64,000 nt of DNA from Chryseobacterium sp. (lineage in GTDB: Bacteria > Bacteroidota > Bacteroidia > Flavobacteriales > Weeksellaceae), in assembly GCA_003248755.1 (NCBI GenBank), contig QFQW01000001.1, positions 1 through 64,000 of the forward strand. The letters are read 5' to 3'. This document shows positions 1 to 9,180 of this stretch, piece after piece. The notes beneath the pieces are model-generated. The model was not told where the DNA came from. It did not search any database and worked only from the letters and a program-made list of their open reading frames with translations. The number at the start of each line of letters is the position of its first letter. Within the stretch, counting starts at the first letter, position 1. The position numbers and the translations under genes are program-made.

Positions 1-378
1 CCAATCCATTTTTTTCAGATCTGATACATCAAAACGATTTTGTCCAAGAGAAGTATGAAGATTAATTTTGAAATCAGGATAAGATTTGCTGACAGAATAA
101 TCTACTTTTCCGGGATTGTCTGTGTTGTAACTAAAGTTGTTTGACCCCATCGAAAGCTGTTTCTGAATGTACGCATCCCGAAGAGAATCGCTTACGAACT
201 TCTGCCGGCTGTAAAACTTGCTGCCGTTTTTTTTGATATCCAGATACATTAGTTCTGTGTCAAGAGAATCCTTTTTTTCGATGTTAGATGCGAACTTGTA
301 TTCATACATGATCCTTGTTCCTTGAGCGAATGATAAAACGCCAAAGAAAATCGATAAAATAAATAGTGTTTTTTTCAT
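1..378 (-). CDS. GLPGLI family protein, 3' end cut by the window edge
   Basis: The reading frame starts at the ATG at 378 and runs leftwards off the window, so only about the first 126 residues are visible. It begins with a signal peptide (MKKTLFILSIFFGVLSFAQG). The mature part reads YEYKFASNIEKKDS, then ELMYLDI, then GSKFYSRQKFVSDS, a pattern typical of the Bacteroidota GLPGLI family of exported proteins, whose function is unknown. It follows a TonB-receptor-like barrel on the same strand 88 bp upstream. That pairing is common for this family and suggests, as an inference, an accessory envelope role for the barrel. A hairpin terminator lies between the two genes, so GLPGLI expression may depend on read-through or its own promoter. 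Confidence 0.8.
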   Translation of the reverse strand, partial: MKKTLFILSIFFGVLSFAQGTRIMYEYKFASNIEKKDSLDTELMYLDIKKNGSKFYSRQKFVSDSLRDAYIQKQLSMGSNNFSYNTDNPGKVDYSVSKSYPDFKINLHTSLGQNRFDVSDLKKMDW

Positions 379-414
379 GACTAAAAATTTAGTGATTTAA
401 AATTAAGAAAAATA

Positions 415-446
415 AAAAGGCAGACAAAAAAGATGCGCTGCCTTTT
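415..446 (-). terminator. Rho-independent terminator after the 467-3223 barrel gene
   Basis: On the minus strand a 9-bp perfect stem (AAAAGGCAG / CTGCCTTTT) with a 14-nt loop is followed by TATTTTTC. It sits between the barrel gene and the GLPGLI gene and may end or attenuate transcription. Confidence 0.65.
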
Positions 447-466
447 CGGTTATAATAAATAGTGTG

Positions 467-3223
467 TTACTTGAAGTTGAATTTTACGGTGAACATAAAC
501 TGGCTAGGGCGGATGTTATAAGTTTGATAAACTGTATTCTGTTGATCTACATTCACATTGACAATTTCATAGACTTTTCTGTTGCTGATATTCAACCATT
601 TGAATTCGAAATCGATTTTTTTCTTGACCCAAGTGTATTGATAGGAAAGATCGAAGAATGGATTTTTATACGTATTACCTTCCGTTGAGGTCACGCTATT
701 ATCCCAATTGAATCCAAATGTATGATTGTCCGACGGATAAATGTATGCAGCAAGATTGTGATTCCAGCCAGAACTTTTTTGTGAAGTTCCTTTCGTTGCG
801 TTTTCATTATTATTCCAGTTCATACTGATATTATAATCTACACTGAGCCAGCTAAAGTATGTGTTATTGAATTTGGCCGTCCAGGTCTGAGTATTTGTTT
901 TGCTTCTGATAGGGTCATTATTAAAATAACTAAATGGATTAGAATCTCTATTTGTAAAACTGGTAGATAAATTACTTTTGAATTTTGGAAAATATTTTCC
1001 AATCTCTGCGCTTTCAGTTTGGGTTCTGACAGTGTTTGGGATAATAACTAAACCAATAGTTCCGCCTATTCCGCTGGTCTCAAATGTTTGCGCCAGATTC
1101 CTTTTTACCGTACTATAATTATATCTTACATTGAAGAATAGATTGTTCAGTGGATTTCTATATTCTAATCTTGTTCCAATATTTCGGTTAAGATATTCCG
1201 GCATTTTTGAATTACTCAAATCATCCACATATCGTCTGGAAAGATTGCCAGCAGATGTTAGCATATTTCCGCCATACAAAAATCCGAAACTTCCAAAGTC
1301 ATAACTCTGGCTTGCAAAAACCCAATATTTGAAGAATGATGCAAAATCATAACTGGCAAAGAATGATGGTTCCAAAGCAGTTTTCGTTTTGTTTGTAGAT
1401 TGATTGTAGAGATGATCCTGATATTTTATGCTATAAAAATTGACAGGAACAGTTAAGTTCAAGTTCAATCTTTCAGACTTATAATTTATTCCGATTTGTG
1501 TGTAAGGTGTAACCTCGTTCCAGTCTACATTGTTTTGGTAACCTCCATCTTCTGGCTTTGCTGGCATTAGAACTTGATAAGAATTGTTGTTTGAACCAAA
1601 TAAATCTGATTTCAAATTGTTGAAACTCATATTAAGACCTGCTTCTGGTGTGAAAGTCCATTTTTTATAACTGAATCCAACAGATGCCGAATGATTAATT
1701 TCTAATGTTTCCGATAGCGCATATTGTTTGTATCTGTCATATATAGAACTAAGCCCCGTAATATCATTAACATATTTGGCAGGATCTACTTCTAGATTTT
1801 GCTTATCTTTTTGATATTTGAAGTAACTCATTACATTCAATAATTTGTCTTTCCAAGGGATGATTGTGCTGAGTGAGTTTTGAAAACTTCCAGAAGGAGA
1901 TTCCAAAGATTGATTACCCGCTGTGTTCATAATAGAATATGATCCCGTATTTTGGTCTAAAATCGGTCTGTCAATAGATGAAAATCCTCTATTCTGATTC
2001 CAGAATCCATTCCAAGTCGTTGTATTCTTGAAAAAGCCTTTTTTTGCATTTTTGGTAAAGATTAACTCTGCCTTGGAAGAATTCGTATAGAAATCATTAT
2101 TTCTGATCTGTTCGAAAGTTTTTCCTGCAAGATTCGCATTGGTATGATTCGCATCATAAACGGTTTTGCTATAAGAATCTCTTTCTACATCATTGTAAGT
2201 ATAATTCACATTCGCTTTCAACTCCCATTCTTTATTTTTGAAAGGACTTGTCAAAAGATTGGCAGAGACAAAATGAACATTGTTCAAAAGATATCTTTTC
2301 TCTGGCAAGTCTGGAGTTCCGGCTGTTTCTATATTGGTCCAGGACTGTTGGGAAGTTTGGCTTCTTCTTCCTTCCCAACGATTTCCGAAGCTCAAAAGAT
2401 TTCCTTCTTTTTCTACACTTTCACCATTGTTATTCGCTTTGTAATTCACGACCCACTGGTTTTTTTGCCCAAAGAACATCGGCGTCAATTTCACATTCCA
2501 AAGCAACGGACTGAAACCTGCTCCAATTTCTCCACGGCCAGTCATCGTTACTGATTTTTTCAATTTGATATTAAGTGCTGCCTGCTCAGAAGGTACTTTA
2601 TCCCGAAGAATACTTACTGGCTGGTGATTTTCAAGAACCTCAACCTTGGAAACCGCATCTTTTGGCAACGAATTATTAATTGTCCCATATCCACCTTCCA
2701 TAAGATCTTTTCCATTAACATAGAACTTGTTGATAGCCTCGCCTTGATAAAGGACTGTCCCGTCTTTATTAACTTCGATGCCTGGGATTTTTTTCAAAAC
2801 ATCGGCAAGAGTTCGGTCATTTTTATTTTCAAACGACTTAAGGTCATAAGAAATGGTGTCTCCTTTTTTGGTAATCAATTTTGTTTTAAGTCTCACTTCT
2901 TGGATTTCTGTTGCCTGGGAATCCATTGAGAAGTTGAGCTTTTGATCACTATTAGTTATAGAACGTGTAATAGGTTTTTGATTAAAAGCCTTGATCTTTA
3001 AGTCAAGATTACTTTCCGAAGAAGTAAACGAGACTTTATACTCGCCTTTAGAATTTGAAATACCATAAGCCAAGATCGCATTTTTTCCAGGCTCTTCAAT
3101 TGTGACACTAGCACTTGCAAGCGGCTTTCCATCAGCATCGTTTATCACACCTGTTATTGTCTTCTGTGCAAAAACAGCAATGGTAAACATTAGCACAAAT
3201 AAGACAGATAGATTTTTTTTCAT
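467..3223 (-). CDS. TonB-dependent receptor-like outer-membrane beta-barrel protein with carboxypeptidase-regulatory-like domain
   Basis: A 918-residue outer-membrane protein. Residues 1-19 form a signal peptide ending FAQ. Residues about 22-95 are a carboxypeptidase-regulatory-like Ig fold (ITGVINDADGKPLASASVTI). Residues about 125-225 are plug-like (LADVLKKIPGIEV, FYVNGKDL, VEVLENHQPV). The rest is a long beta-barrel ending FTVKFNFK. The plug with the KIPGIEV and ENHQP signatures fits the 'outer membrane beta-barrel family' (OMP_b-brl_3 type) rather than a classic siderophore receptor, so the substrate is unknown. Such barrels often travel with GLPGLI genes, as here. Family membership is clear; transport specificity is not visible. 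Confidence 0.88.
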   Translation of the reverse strand: MKKNLSVLFVLMFTIAVFAQKTITGVINDADGKPLASASVTIEEPGKNAILAYGISNSKGEYKVSFTSSESNLDLKIKAFNQKPITRSITNSDQKLNFSMDSQATEIQEVRLKTKLITKKGDTISYDLKSFENKNDRTLADVLKKIPGIEVNKDGTVLYQGEAINKFYVNGKDLMEGGYGTINNSLPKDAVSKVEVLENHQPVSILRDKVPSEQAALNIKLKKSVTMTGRGEIGAGFSPLLWNVKLTPMFFGQKNQWVVNYKANNNGESVEKEGNLLSFGNRWEGRRSQTSQQSWTNIETAGTPDLPEKRYLLNNVHFVSANLLTSPFKNKEWELKANVNYTYNDVERDSYSKTVYDANHTNANLAGKTFEQIRNNDFYTNSSKAELIFTKNAKKGFFKNTTTWNGFWNQNRGFSSIDRPILDQNTGSYSIMNTAGNQSLESPSGSFQNSLSTIIPWKDKLLNVMSYFKYQKDKQNLEVDPAKYVNDITGLSSIYDRYKQYALSETLEINHSASVGFSYKKWTFTPEAGLNMSFNNLKSDLFGSNNNSYQVLMPAKPEDGGYQNNVDWNEVTPYTQIGINYKSERLNLNLTVPVNFYSIKYQDHLYNQSTNKTKTALEPSFFASYDFASFFKYWVFASQSYDFGSFGFLYGGNMLTSAGNLSRRYVDDLSNSKMPEYLNRNIGTRLEYRNPLNNLFFNVRYNYSTVKRNLAQTFETSGIGGTIGLVIIPNTVRTQTESAEIGKYFPKFKSNLSTSFTNRDSNPFSYFNNDPIRSKTNTQTWTAKFNNTYFSWLSVDYNISMNWNNNENATKGTSQKSSGWNHNLAAYIYPSDNHTFGFNWDNSVTSTEGNTYKNPFFDLSYQYTWVKKKIDFEFKWLNISNRKVYEIVNVNVDQQNTVYQTYNIRPSQFMFTVKFNFK

Positions 3224-3431
3224 AGTTATTTATTATATCACTAAAATGTTAGTAAAGAAAATTTGTAAAATGTTACAAACTTTTTGTTTGACTTTAAAAA
3301 AATGATGAAGTTAAAAGATAGAGAAGATATAATTCCTATCTAAGCCAATTGATTTATAAATTCGATTCAATCTATTTGTAATTATTATAAATAATAATTT
3401 CGATTTTTTATCTGTTGAATGTAAAATTTAA

Positions 3432-3439
3432 TAAATTTG
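3432..3439 (+). promoter_or_regulatory. Candidate -7 promoter element of the cupin-like gene
   Basis: TAAATTTG matches the Bacteroidota -7 consensus TAnnTTTG and lies 20 bp before the ATG at 3460. No well-spaced -33 TTG is evident, so this is a moderate call. Confidence 0.4.
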
Positions 3440-3459
3440 TCCCTTAATATTATATTAAC

Positions 3460-4341
3460 ATGGGAGTTATTCTAAAACCTATTGATATTGTAGATGATAT
3501 CACCAAAGAAGAATTCTTTGAAAAATATTTGAAACCACGCAGACCAGTCGTGATAAAGAATATGGCGAAAAAATGGCCGGCTTATCAAAAGTGGACCATG
3601 GAATATATAAAAGAAGTTGTTGGAGATGTAACAGTTCCTTTGTACGACAGTGCTAAAGCTGATCCGGCAGCACCTATAAACACGCCTACTACAGAAATGA
3701 AGTTTGCCGATTATATCGATCTAATACAAAGAGAACCTACCGATCTTAGAATTTTCTTTTTCGATCCAATCAAACATGCACCAAAAATTTTGAATGATTA
3801 TATTTCTCCTAAAGAATTAATGGGTGGCTTTTTGGACAAATATCCAAGTATGTTTTTCGGAGGCAAAGGTTCTGTAACATTTCTTCATTATGATATTGAT
3901 ATGGCCCATATTTTCCACACACATTTCAATGGAAGAAAACATATCCTACTTTTTGATTATAAATGGAAAGAAAGACTTTATCAAATACCTTATGCAACAT
4001 ATGCCCTAGAAGATTTTGACATAGAAAATCCTGATTTCGAAAAGTTCCCGGCCTTGGATGGAGTAGAGGGGATAGAATGCTTTCTGGAGCATGGTGATAC
4101 GCTTTTTATGCCAACCGGGTGGTGGCATTGGATGAAATATCTGGACGGTAGTTTTTCAATATCATTAAGGGCTTGGGACAAAAGTTGGGCGGTAAAAGCG
4201 CACTCGCTTTGGAATCTTACAGTTCAAAGAGGATTTGATAATTTTATGAAGAAAAATTTCAAAGCTAACTATATGAATTGGAAAGAGAAGAAAGCGATTG
4301 AAAGAGCAAACTATGCTTTGAAAAGAGGTCTGCCGAGATAG
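3460..4341 (+). CDS. Cupin-like / JmjC-fold Fe(II)-2-oxoglutarate dioxygenase family protein
   Basis: A 293-residue cytosolic protein with the Cupin_8/JmjC-like layout. An N-terminal section carries RPVVIKNMAKKWPA, the usual entry motif of this family. It is followed by SVTFLHYDID (H143-x-D145) and FMPTGWWHWM (H223), which together give the expected 2-His-1-Asp iron triad. Relatives include the FIH/JMJD5-type hydroxylases, and the bacterial members mostly have unknown substrates. It is a single gene diverging from the barrel gene at 467-3223, with a candidate promoter just upstream and a strong bidirectional hairpin downstream. The fold assignment is confident; the hydroxylation substrate is not known. 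Confidence 0.85.
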   Translation: MGVILKPIDIVDDITKEEFFEKYLKPRRPVVIKNMAKKWPAYQKWTMEYIKEVVGDVTVPLYDSAKADPAAPINTPTTEMKFADYIDLIQREPTDLRIFFFDPIKHAPKILNDYISPKELMGGFLDKYPSMFFGGKGSVTFLHYDIDMAHIFHTHFNGRKHILLFDYKWKERLYQIPYATYALEDFDIENPDFEKFPALDGVEGIECFLEHGDTLFMPTGWWHWMKYLDGSFSISLRAWDKSWAVKAHSLWNLTVQRGFDNFMKKNFKANYMNWKEKKAIERANYALKRGLPR

Positions 4342-4362
4342 TCTTTTTTTTGATTTTGAATA

Positions 4363-4406
4363 AAACAAAAAATGCAACTAAAAATCTTTAGTTGCATTTT
4401 TTGTTT
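4363..4406. terminator. Bidirectional terminator between the cupin gene and gdhA
   Basis: A perfect 20-bp inverted repeat, 4363-4382 and 4387-4406, contains TGCAACTAAA on one arm and TTTAGTTGCA on the other, with a 4-nt loop (AATC). It has A runs on the left and T runs on the right, so it can terminate both convergent genes. Confidence 0.85.
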
Positions 4407-4424
4407 ATAAATATGTGAAATGGT

Positions 4425-5783
4425 TTAAACTACACCTTGTGCAAGCATTGCCTCTGCCACTTTTACGAAACCAGCAATATTAGCTCCTTTTACGTAATTC
4501 ACGTAGCCATCTTCTTCTTTACCGTAATCTCTACAAGCTTTGTGAATTCCAATCATGATCTCCTTCAATCTTGCATCCACTTCTTCAGAACTCCAGTTAA
4601 GCCTAATCGAGTTCTGAGTCATTTCAAGTCCGGAAGTTGCAACACCACCAGCATTAGATGCTTTTCCTGGAGAGAAAAGAACTTTGTTATCCAAGAAGTA
4701 ATTAATGGCATCTAATGTAGAAGGCATATTAGCTGCTTCAGTTACACAAAGACATCCGTTTGCTACTAGTTTGATTGCATCTTCAAGATCCAATTCGTTT
4801 TGAGTCGCAGAAGGGAATGCAATATCACATTTTACTTCCCAAGGCCTTTTCCCAGCGAAGAATTCTGCTTCAGGATATTTTTTCGCATAGTCCTCGGCTC
4901 TATTGTTTCCGGAAGCTCTTAGCTCAAGTAGATATTCTATTTTTTCTCCAGAGATTCCGTCTTTGTCATAGATATAACCGTCTGGACCAGAAATTGTAAC
5001 TACTTTTCCACCAAGGTCATTGATTTTTTTGATAACTCCCCAAGCAACATTTCCAAAACCTGAAACGACAACCGTTTTACCAGCAATGGTTTCATTAATT
5101 GTTTTTAGCATTTGCTCAGCGAAATAAACTACACCGTAACCAGTCGCTTCCGGTCTGATCAAAGATCCGCCATAGGCTAAACCTTTACCCGTCAAAACTC
5201 CGGTAAACTCGTTTCTTATTTTTTTATACATCCCGAAAAGGTATCCGATTTCTCTGGCACCAACTCCAATATCTCCGGCAGGAACATCTGTTTCAGGTCC
5301 GATATGTTTGCAAAGTTCCATCATAAATGCTTGACAAAAACGCATTACTTCCATATCGGATTTTCCTTGAGGATCAAAATCAGAACCCCCTTTTCCTCCT
5401 CCCATTGGAAGTGTTGTCAAACTATTTTTGAAAACTTGCTCGAAAGCTAGGAATTTCAGAACACTTAAGTTAACTGTTGGATGGAATCTGATACCTCCTT
5501 TGTAAGGACCGATTGCAGAATTCATCTGGATTCTGAATCCTCTGTTAACCTGAATTTCTCCATTATCATCGATCCAAGGCACGCGGAAAATGATTACTCT
5601 TTCCGGCTCAGCCATTCTCTCTAGGAGCTTCATTCCGGTATATTCTTTTTTCGTTGCAATGAAAGGAATTACAGTTACAGCAACTTCTTTTACAGCCTGA
5701 ATAAATTCTGGTTCATTAGGATTCTTGGCTTCGATTTTTGCCATAAATTCCTGAATCTTTTGTTCAACGTTATAGTGTTCCAT
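4425..5783 (-). CDS. gdhA: Glutamate dehydrogenase, hexameric NADP-type
   Basis: A 452-residue enzyme, the usual length for the ~450-residue hexameric GDH class. It interconverts 2-oxoglutarate plus ammonium and glutamate in the cytosol. Visible motifs are the substrate-binding GPYKGGIRFHPTVNLSVLKF, the catalytic lysine region LPMGGGKGGSDFDP, DVPAGDIGVGAREIGYLFG and the nucleotide-binding SGFGNVAWG. The length and the segment around GGGKGGSDFDP resemble the NADP(H)-specific bacterial GdhA, so an assimilatory role is likely, though cofactor choice is inferred. It is monocistronic, with a well-spaced promoter (5804-5832) and a bidirectional terminator at its 3' end. Confidence 0.96.
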   Translation of the reverse strand: MEHYNVEQKIQEFMAKIEAKNPNEPEFIQAVKEVAVTVIPFIATKKEYTGMKLLERMAEPERVIIFRVPWIDDNGEIQVNRGFRIQMNSAIGPYKGGIRFHPTVNLSVLKFLAFEQVFKNSLTTLPMGGGKGGSDFDPQGKSDMEVMRFCQAFMMELCKHIGPETDVPAGDIGVGAREIGYLFGMYKKIRNEFTGVLTGKGLAYGGSLIRPEATGYGVVYFAEQMLKTINETIAGKTVVVSGFGNVAWGVIKKINDLGGKVVTISGPDGYIYDKDGISGEKIEYLLELRASGNNRAEDYAKKYPEAEFFAGKRPWEVKCDIAFPSATQNELDLEDAIKLVANGCLCVTEAANMPSTLDAINYFLDNKVLFSPGKASNAGGVATSGLEMTQNSIRLNWSSEEVDARLKEIMIGIHKACRDYGKEEDGYVNYVKGANIAGFVKVAEAMLAQGVV

Positions 5784-5803
5784 TATTCTATAATTATGAC
5801 AAC

Positions 5804-5832
5804 AAATTTAATTTTATTTTCGAATTTCGCAA
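5804..5832 (-). promoter_or_regulatory. Promoter of gdhA (-33 TTG, -7 TAAATTTG)
   Basis: On the minus strand TTG (5832-5830), an 18-bp spacer, then TAAATTTG (5811-5804) match the flavobacterial consensus TTG-N17-23-TAnnTTTG. The -7 box ends 20 bp before the gdhA ATG. Confidence 0.65.
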
Positions 5833-5965
5833 GTAATATTTTGGTTTTTATTTAAAATTTAATGATATTGATTAAATTTTTTGCATAATGTATAATTACG
5901 CATTTTGTATTAATAATTCTTGAAGCTAATATTAATTTATTTTAAATTTTCGGAATGTTGATTTT

Positions 5966-7072
5966 TCAATTTGATTGATATTGTCTTCCCGAAAGGCATT
6001 TTATACAGCCATAAATTTCCAAATCCAAAAGAATTGGTAACAACTTATGATGCAGAATGTCAGTTTTTTCAGCAATATCGTCTAGAGAAATTGTATTTTC
6101 ATTAATAATAATATCAAGAACTTTCTGATGCTCGACTTTGGAAGAATCCAAAACAATTTTTAGCTTTTCTTTTGGGAAAAGTTCTGGTTGTAGAGAAAAA
6201 TTGAGGTTTTCAATTAATGATTTGATGTTGACAATTGTTTCTGCTTTGTTCATTGCAATAAGCTGATTACACCCCTGGCTAAAAATATCGGTGATTTTTC
6301 CGGGAAGCGCATAAACGTCTCTATTGTAATTGTTCGCAGCCGTGACAGTTGAAACAGAACCTCCTCCATAAGCCGTTTCCACGACAATTAGCTGAAGCGA
6401 CAATCCTGCAATTACTCGGTTTCTTTGTAAAAAATATTCTTTGCTCATTCCGTCAAAACTGGCATATTCTGTTATCAAAGCACCGTCGTTTTCTAAAATC
6501 CTTTTAGAGAGATTTTTGTTTGAAGTTGGATAAATCTTGTCCAGACTTTGAGCTAAAACAGCTGTTGTAGGAATTTGATTTTTAAGAGATTCTTCGTGGA
6601 CACAGGTATCAGCGCCAAGAGCTAATCCACTCACAGTACATACTTTTGTGCCAGATAATTCTACCATTAAATCTTGAATGAAATGTTTTCCATAGGGCGT
6701 CAATTTTCTAGTTCCAACAATACTAATTGGATTTGAGTCATTGTTAAGATGACCTTTGTAAAAAAGGAGAATTGGCGCATCTTCACAGTTCAAAAGATGT
6801 TTTGGATATAGTTTTTCGTTTTGAGAAATAATAGAAATTCCTTGTTTTTCACAAAACTTCAATTCCTTTTCAGCTCTCATCAAGAATTCTTGATTCCCAA
6901 TATCCTGAATCGAATTTTTCCCAATTCCGGATATTTCCAAAAGCGATTTTTTCTGAGAATGCCAGACTTGTTTTGCAGAACCAATATGGTTTAAGAGCTT
7001 TTTGAGATTGATATTACCAATGTTTTTACACTGTTTAAGCGCAAGAATATAGAGAAGTTCTTCGGAAGTCAT
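5966..7072 (-). CDS. dprA: DNA-processing protein DprA
   Basis: A 368-residue DprA/Smf protein, which loads RecA on incoming single-stranded DNA in natural transformation. The N-terminal ~60 residues form a helix-hairpin-helix-like segment (LLEISGIGKNSI). The Rossmann-like core carries SIVGTRKLTPYG, VSGLALGADTCVH and LSLQLIVVETAYGGGSVST. The C-terminal ~70 residues resemble the winged-helix DprA tail (ISLDDIAEKTDI). It starts 31 bp after the rhomboid gene stop on the same strand, so the two are probably cotranscribed. No other competence genes lie next to it. No clear terminator was seen in the 180 bp before gdhA. Confidence 0.93.
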   Translation of the reverse strand: MTSEELLYILALKQCKNIGNINLKKLLNHIGSAKQVWHSQKKSLLEISGIGKNSIQDIGNQEFLMRAEKELKFCEKQGISIISQNEKLYPKHLLNCEDAPILLFYKGHLNNDSNPISIVGTRKLTPYGKHFIQDLMVELSGTKVCTVSGLALGADTCVHEESLKNQIPTTAVLAQSLDKIYPTSNKNLSKRILENDGALITEYASFDGMSKEYFLQRNRVIAGLSLQLIVVETAYGGGSVSTVTAANNYNRDVYALPGKITDIFSQGCNQLIAMNKAETIVNIKSLIENLNFSLQPELFPKEKLKIVLDSSKVEHQKVLDIIINENTISLDDIAEKTDILHHKLLPILLDLEIYGCIKCLSGRQYQSN

Positions 7073-7103
7073 AAGGTCATTTGTGTGATGACTAATTTAG
7101 AAA

Positions 7104-7895
7104 TTATTTTTCATTTTTCCGAATTTCATCCAAATATTCCCAAATATTATGTTGCTTTAGCTGAGGAAGTTCTTCAAAATCTTCTGGGTGATTGGTGATG
7201 TATTCCTGCCACATTTTATCATCTCTTTCGTTGTAATAGTTTGGGTATTCCCAAATGAATTTTCTTTTTTTTTCTTCTCCAATATTTCTGAAAACCAAAG
7301 CCAGAATAATGCCGGTAATACTTCCTGCAAGATGCGACTGCCAACTGATTTTACTTGGCTCCTGAAGTTGAGAAAAAAATTCTTCCGGAAAAATTCCCCA
7401 AATCAAACTTCCGTAATATAAAGCTACTAGAAGAGAAATGGTAAGCAATTTCATATTCCATCGAAAAACACCACTAAAGAAAATAAAAAATGCCAGCATA
7501 TAAACCAACCCACTTGCACCAACGATGCAACTGTAATTCCATTGTCCTGTAACTATATCAATTGGCGGAAGCATCCAAACCAAAAGTCCGGAAGCAATCC
7601 ATCCTATTAGAAAAATCCGGAAAGCTATTTTGGGATAGAATTCAAACAATAAAAACAAGAGAACGGCTATCGGCATAGAATTGCTAATGATGTGGTCCAG
7701 ATTGCCGTGTAAAAGAGGGGCGAAAATCACACCTTTCAAACCCTCCGGCATTAAAGGAATAAGTGCGCCATTACAACCACTGAAGAATCCAATGTTCTGC
7801 AAAAGAAAGAAACTCCACATCAATACCAACATAAAAATTGGTACAACAAACGATTTGAGTTTAAAAGCTTTTGTTAACATCGTTTTTAGTTTCAC
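7104..7895 (-). CDS. Rhomboid family intramembrane serine protease
   Basis: A 263-residue integral membrane protein with about six hydrophobic segments. It carries the rhomboid signatures: HGNLDHIISNSMP in the second segment, the catalytic serine in SCIVGASGLVYM (GxSG), and the catalytic histidine in WQSHLAGSITG. A charged C-terminal tail of ~60 residues follows the last helix (EEKKRKFIWEYP). Rhomboids cleave transmembrane substrates within the bilayer; the substrate here is unknown. It precedes dprA on the same strand. The start at 7895 is supported by the hydrophilic lead MKLKTMLTKAFKLKS before the first helix. Confidence 0.92.
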   Translation of the reverse strand: MKLKTMLTKAFKLKSFVVPIFMLVLMWSFFLLQNIGFFSGCNGALIPLMPEGLKGVIFAPLLHGNLDHIISNSMPIAVLLFLLFEFYPKIAFRIFLIGWIASGLLVWMLPPIDIVTGQWNYSCIVGASGLVYMLAFFIFFSGVFRWNMKLLTISLLVALYYGSLIWGIFPEEFFSQLQEPSKISWQSHLAGSITGIILALVFRNIGEEKKRKFIWEYPNYYNERDDKMWQEYITNHPEDFEELPQLKQHNIWEYLDEIRKNEK

Positions 7896-7996
7896 AATTT
7901 TACAGCCAATTTTTTTGAACGGAAATTTTGTCTTTAAAATATGACTTAAGAAAGTTAAATTGGTTATAAAGTCAGACTTTTCAAATTTTGATTTAC

Positions 7997-8004
7997 TATT
8001 TTTG
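7997..8004 (+). promoter_or_regulatory. Candidate -7 element of the first DUF3078 gene
   Basis: TATTTTTG matches TAnnTTTG, 17 bp before the ATG at 8022. The -33 partner is not clear. Confidence 0.4.
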
Positions 8005-8021
8005 CTTCAAATTTTGAATTA

Positions 8022-9128
8022 ATGAAAAAGATATTGGCGATATTTTGTCTTGTTTTGAGTTTTCTTTCTCAAGCTCAGATTACTGATTATCAGAAAATAA
8101 TCGATTCAATTTCACAAAAAAAATGGGACTCTACAAATGTTGATCTCGACAGTCTTTCCAGCCCAAGGATTGTGGATGTCAAAAGAATTAAAAAAGACTC
8201 TATAAAACTTAATAATAATCTTGTGATTATCCCGGGAGGAGAAGAGGCCGGCCCCATAACGCCTTCTACAATTCTGACGTTACCGACACTTAAGCGTTGG
8301 TTTATTTTTGGACAAAATAGTTTGGTGTTCAATCAATCTTCTTTTGCTAATTGGTATGCCGGAGGAAATAACAATATCGGTGTCATTGGAAAAGCAAATT
8401 ATAATATCGTTTATAAAAAGAATAAGCATTATCTCGATAATAACATTCAGCTTGGTTATGGTTTTGTATCTTCTACAGGACAATCTACCAGAAAAACGGA
8501 CGATTATATCAATATGATGACAAACTATGGTTACGAATTGGCGCAACATTATTATCTGTCAACAGGTTTCCAGTTCCTTTCGCAATTTACAGCCGGATAC
8601 AATTATTCTAATACGCCGGATCCGGTTTATGACGACAGGATCTCAAAGTTTATGGCTCCGGGTTATCTGAATGTTGGTCTCGGTTTTTCTTATAATCCCA
8701 ATGAGAATTTTCAAGTTATTGTAAGACCCCTGAATGGTAAATTCACTTTTGTACTGGATAAAAAACTCCAGACTGTAGGCAATTATGGTCTTGAAAGAGA
8801 TGGTCAAAGTATGAGAGCTGAGCTTGGTGCTATGCTTAATATCCTTTATAAAATCAAGCTCTTCAAAGATGCGATCTATGTCAATCAGGTTAATTTCTTT
8901 AGTAATTATCTTGAACATTCGGAGAGAGTTGATATTAACTATAGTGGAAGTTTGAATCTTAAATTCAACAAATATATCACAACTGTTGTCACGCTTGATA
9001 TGATGTACGACCATGACCAAATCCAAAAACTCCAAAGAAAACAAACGCTTGGGATTGGAATCACATATAATCTCGGCTACAAAATGGAAAGAGACAGTAA
9101 TACCGGAGTAATCAAACCATTCTTATAA
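8022..9128 (+). CDS. DUF3078 domain-containing protein (first of a tandem pair)
   Basis: A 368-residue exported protein. Its signal peptide (MKKILAIFCLVLSFLSQAQ) is followed by a ~70-residue low-conservation lead, then a beta-rich domain of ~280 residues. That domain opens with the family motif FGQNSLVFNQSSFANWYAGG and ends in amphipathic strands (TTVVTLDMMYDHDQ, GIGITYNLGYKM), suggesting a small outer-membrane-associated barrel. DUF3078 is a Bacteroidota family of unknown function. It is a paralogue of the next gene, sharing for example TGF/AG-QF and FTFVLDKKLQ blocks, but has an extra N-terminal stretch. The two genes are 52 bp apart, and each has its own -7-like element. Confidence 0.85.
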   Translation: MKKILAIFCLVLSFLSQAQITDYQKIIDSISQKKWDSTNVDLDSLSSPRIVDVKRIKKDSIKLNNNLVIIPGGEEAGPITPSTILTLPTLKRWFIFGQNSLVFNQSSFANWYAGGNNNIGVIGKANYNIVYKKNKHYLDNNIQLGYGFVSSTGQSTRKTDDYINMMTNYGYELAQHYYLSTGFQFLSQFTAGYNYSNTPDPVYDDRISKFMAPGYLNVGLGFSYNPNENFQVIVRPLNGKFTFVLDKKLQTVGNYGLERDGQSMRAELGAMLNILYKIKLFKDAIYVNQVNFFSNYLEHSERVDINYSGSLNLKFNKYITTVVTLDMMYDHDQIQKLQRKQTLGIGITYNLGYKMERDSNTGVIKPFL

Positions 9129-9152
9129 ATTAAAATTTGATTTCTAAATTGT

Positions 9153-9160
9153 TATATTTG
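9153..9160 (+). promoter_or_regulatory. Candidate -7 element of the second DUF3078 gene
   Basis: TATATTTG matches TAnnTTTG, 20 bp before the ATG at 9181, so the second paralogue may have its own transcript. Confidence 0.4.
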
Positions 9161-9180
9161 TTTTACACAAAAATATAACT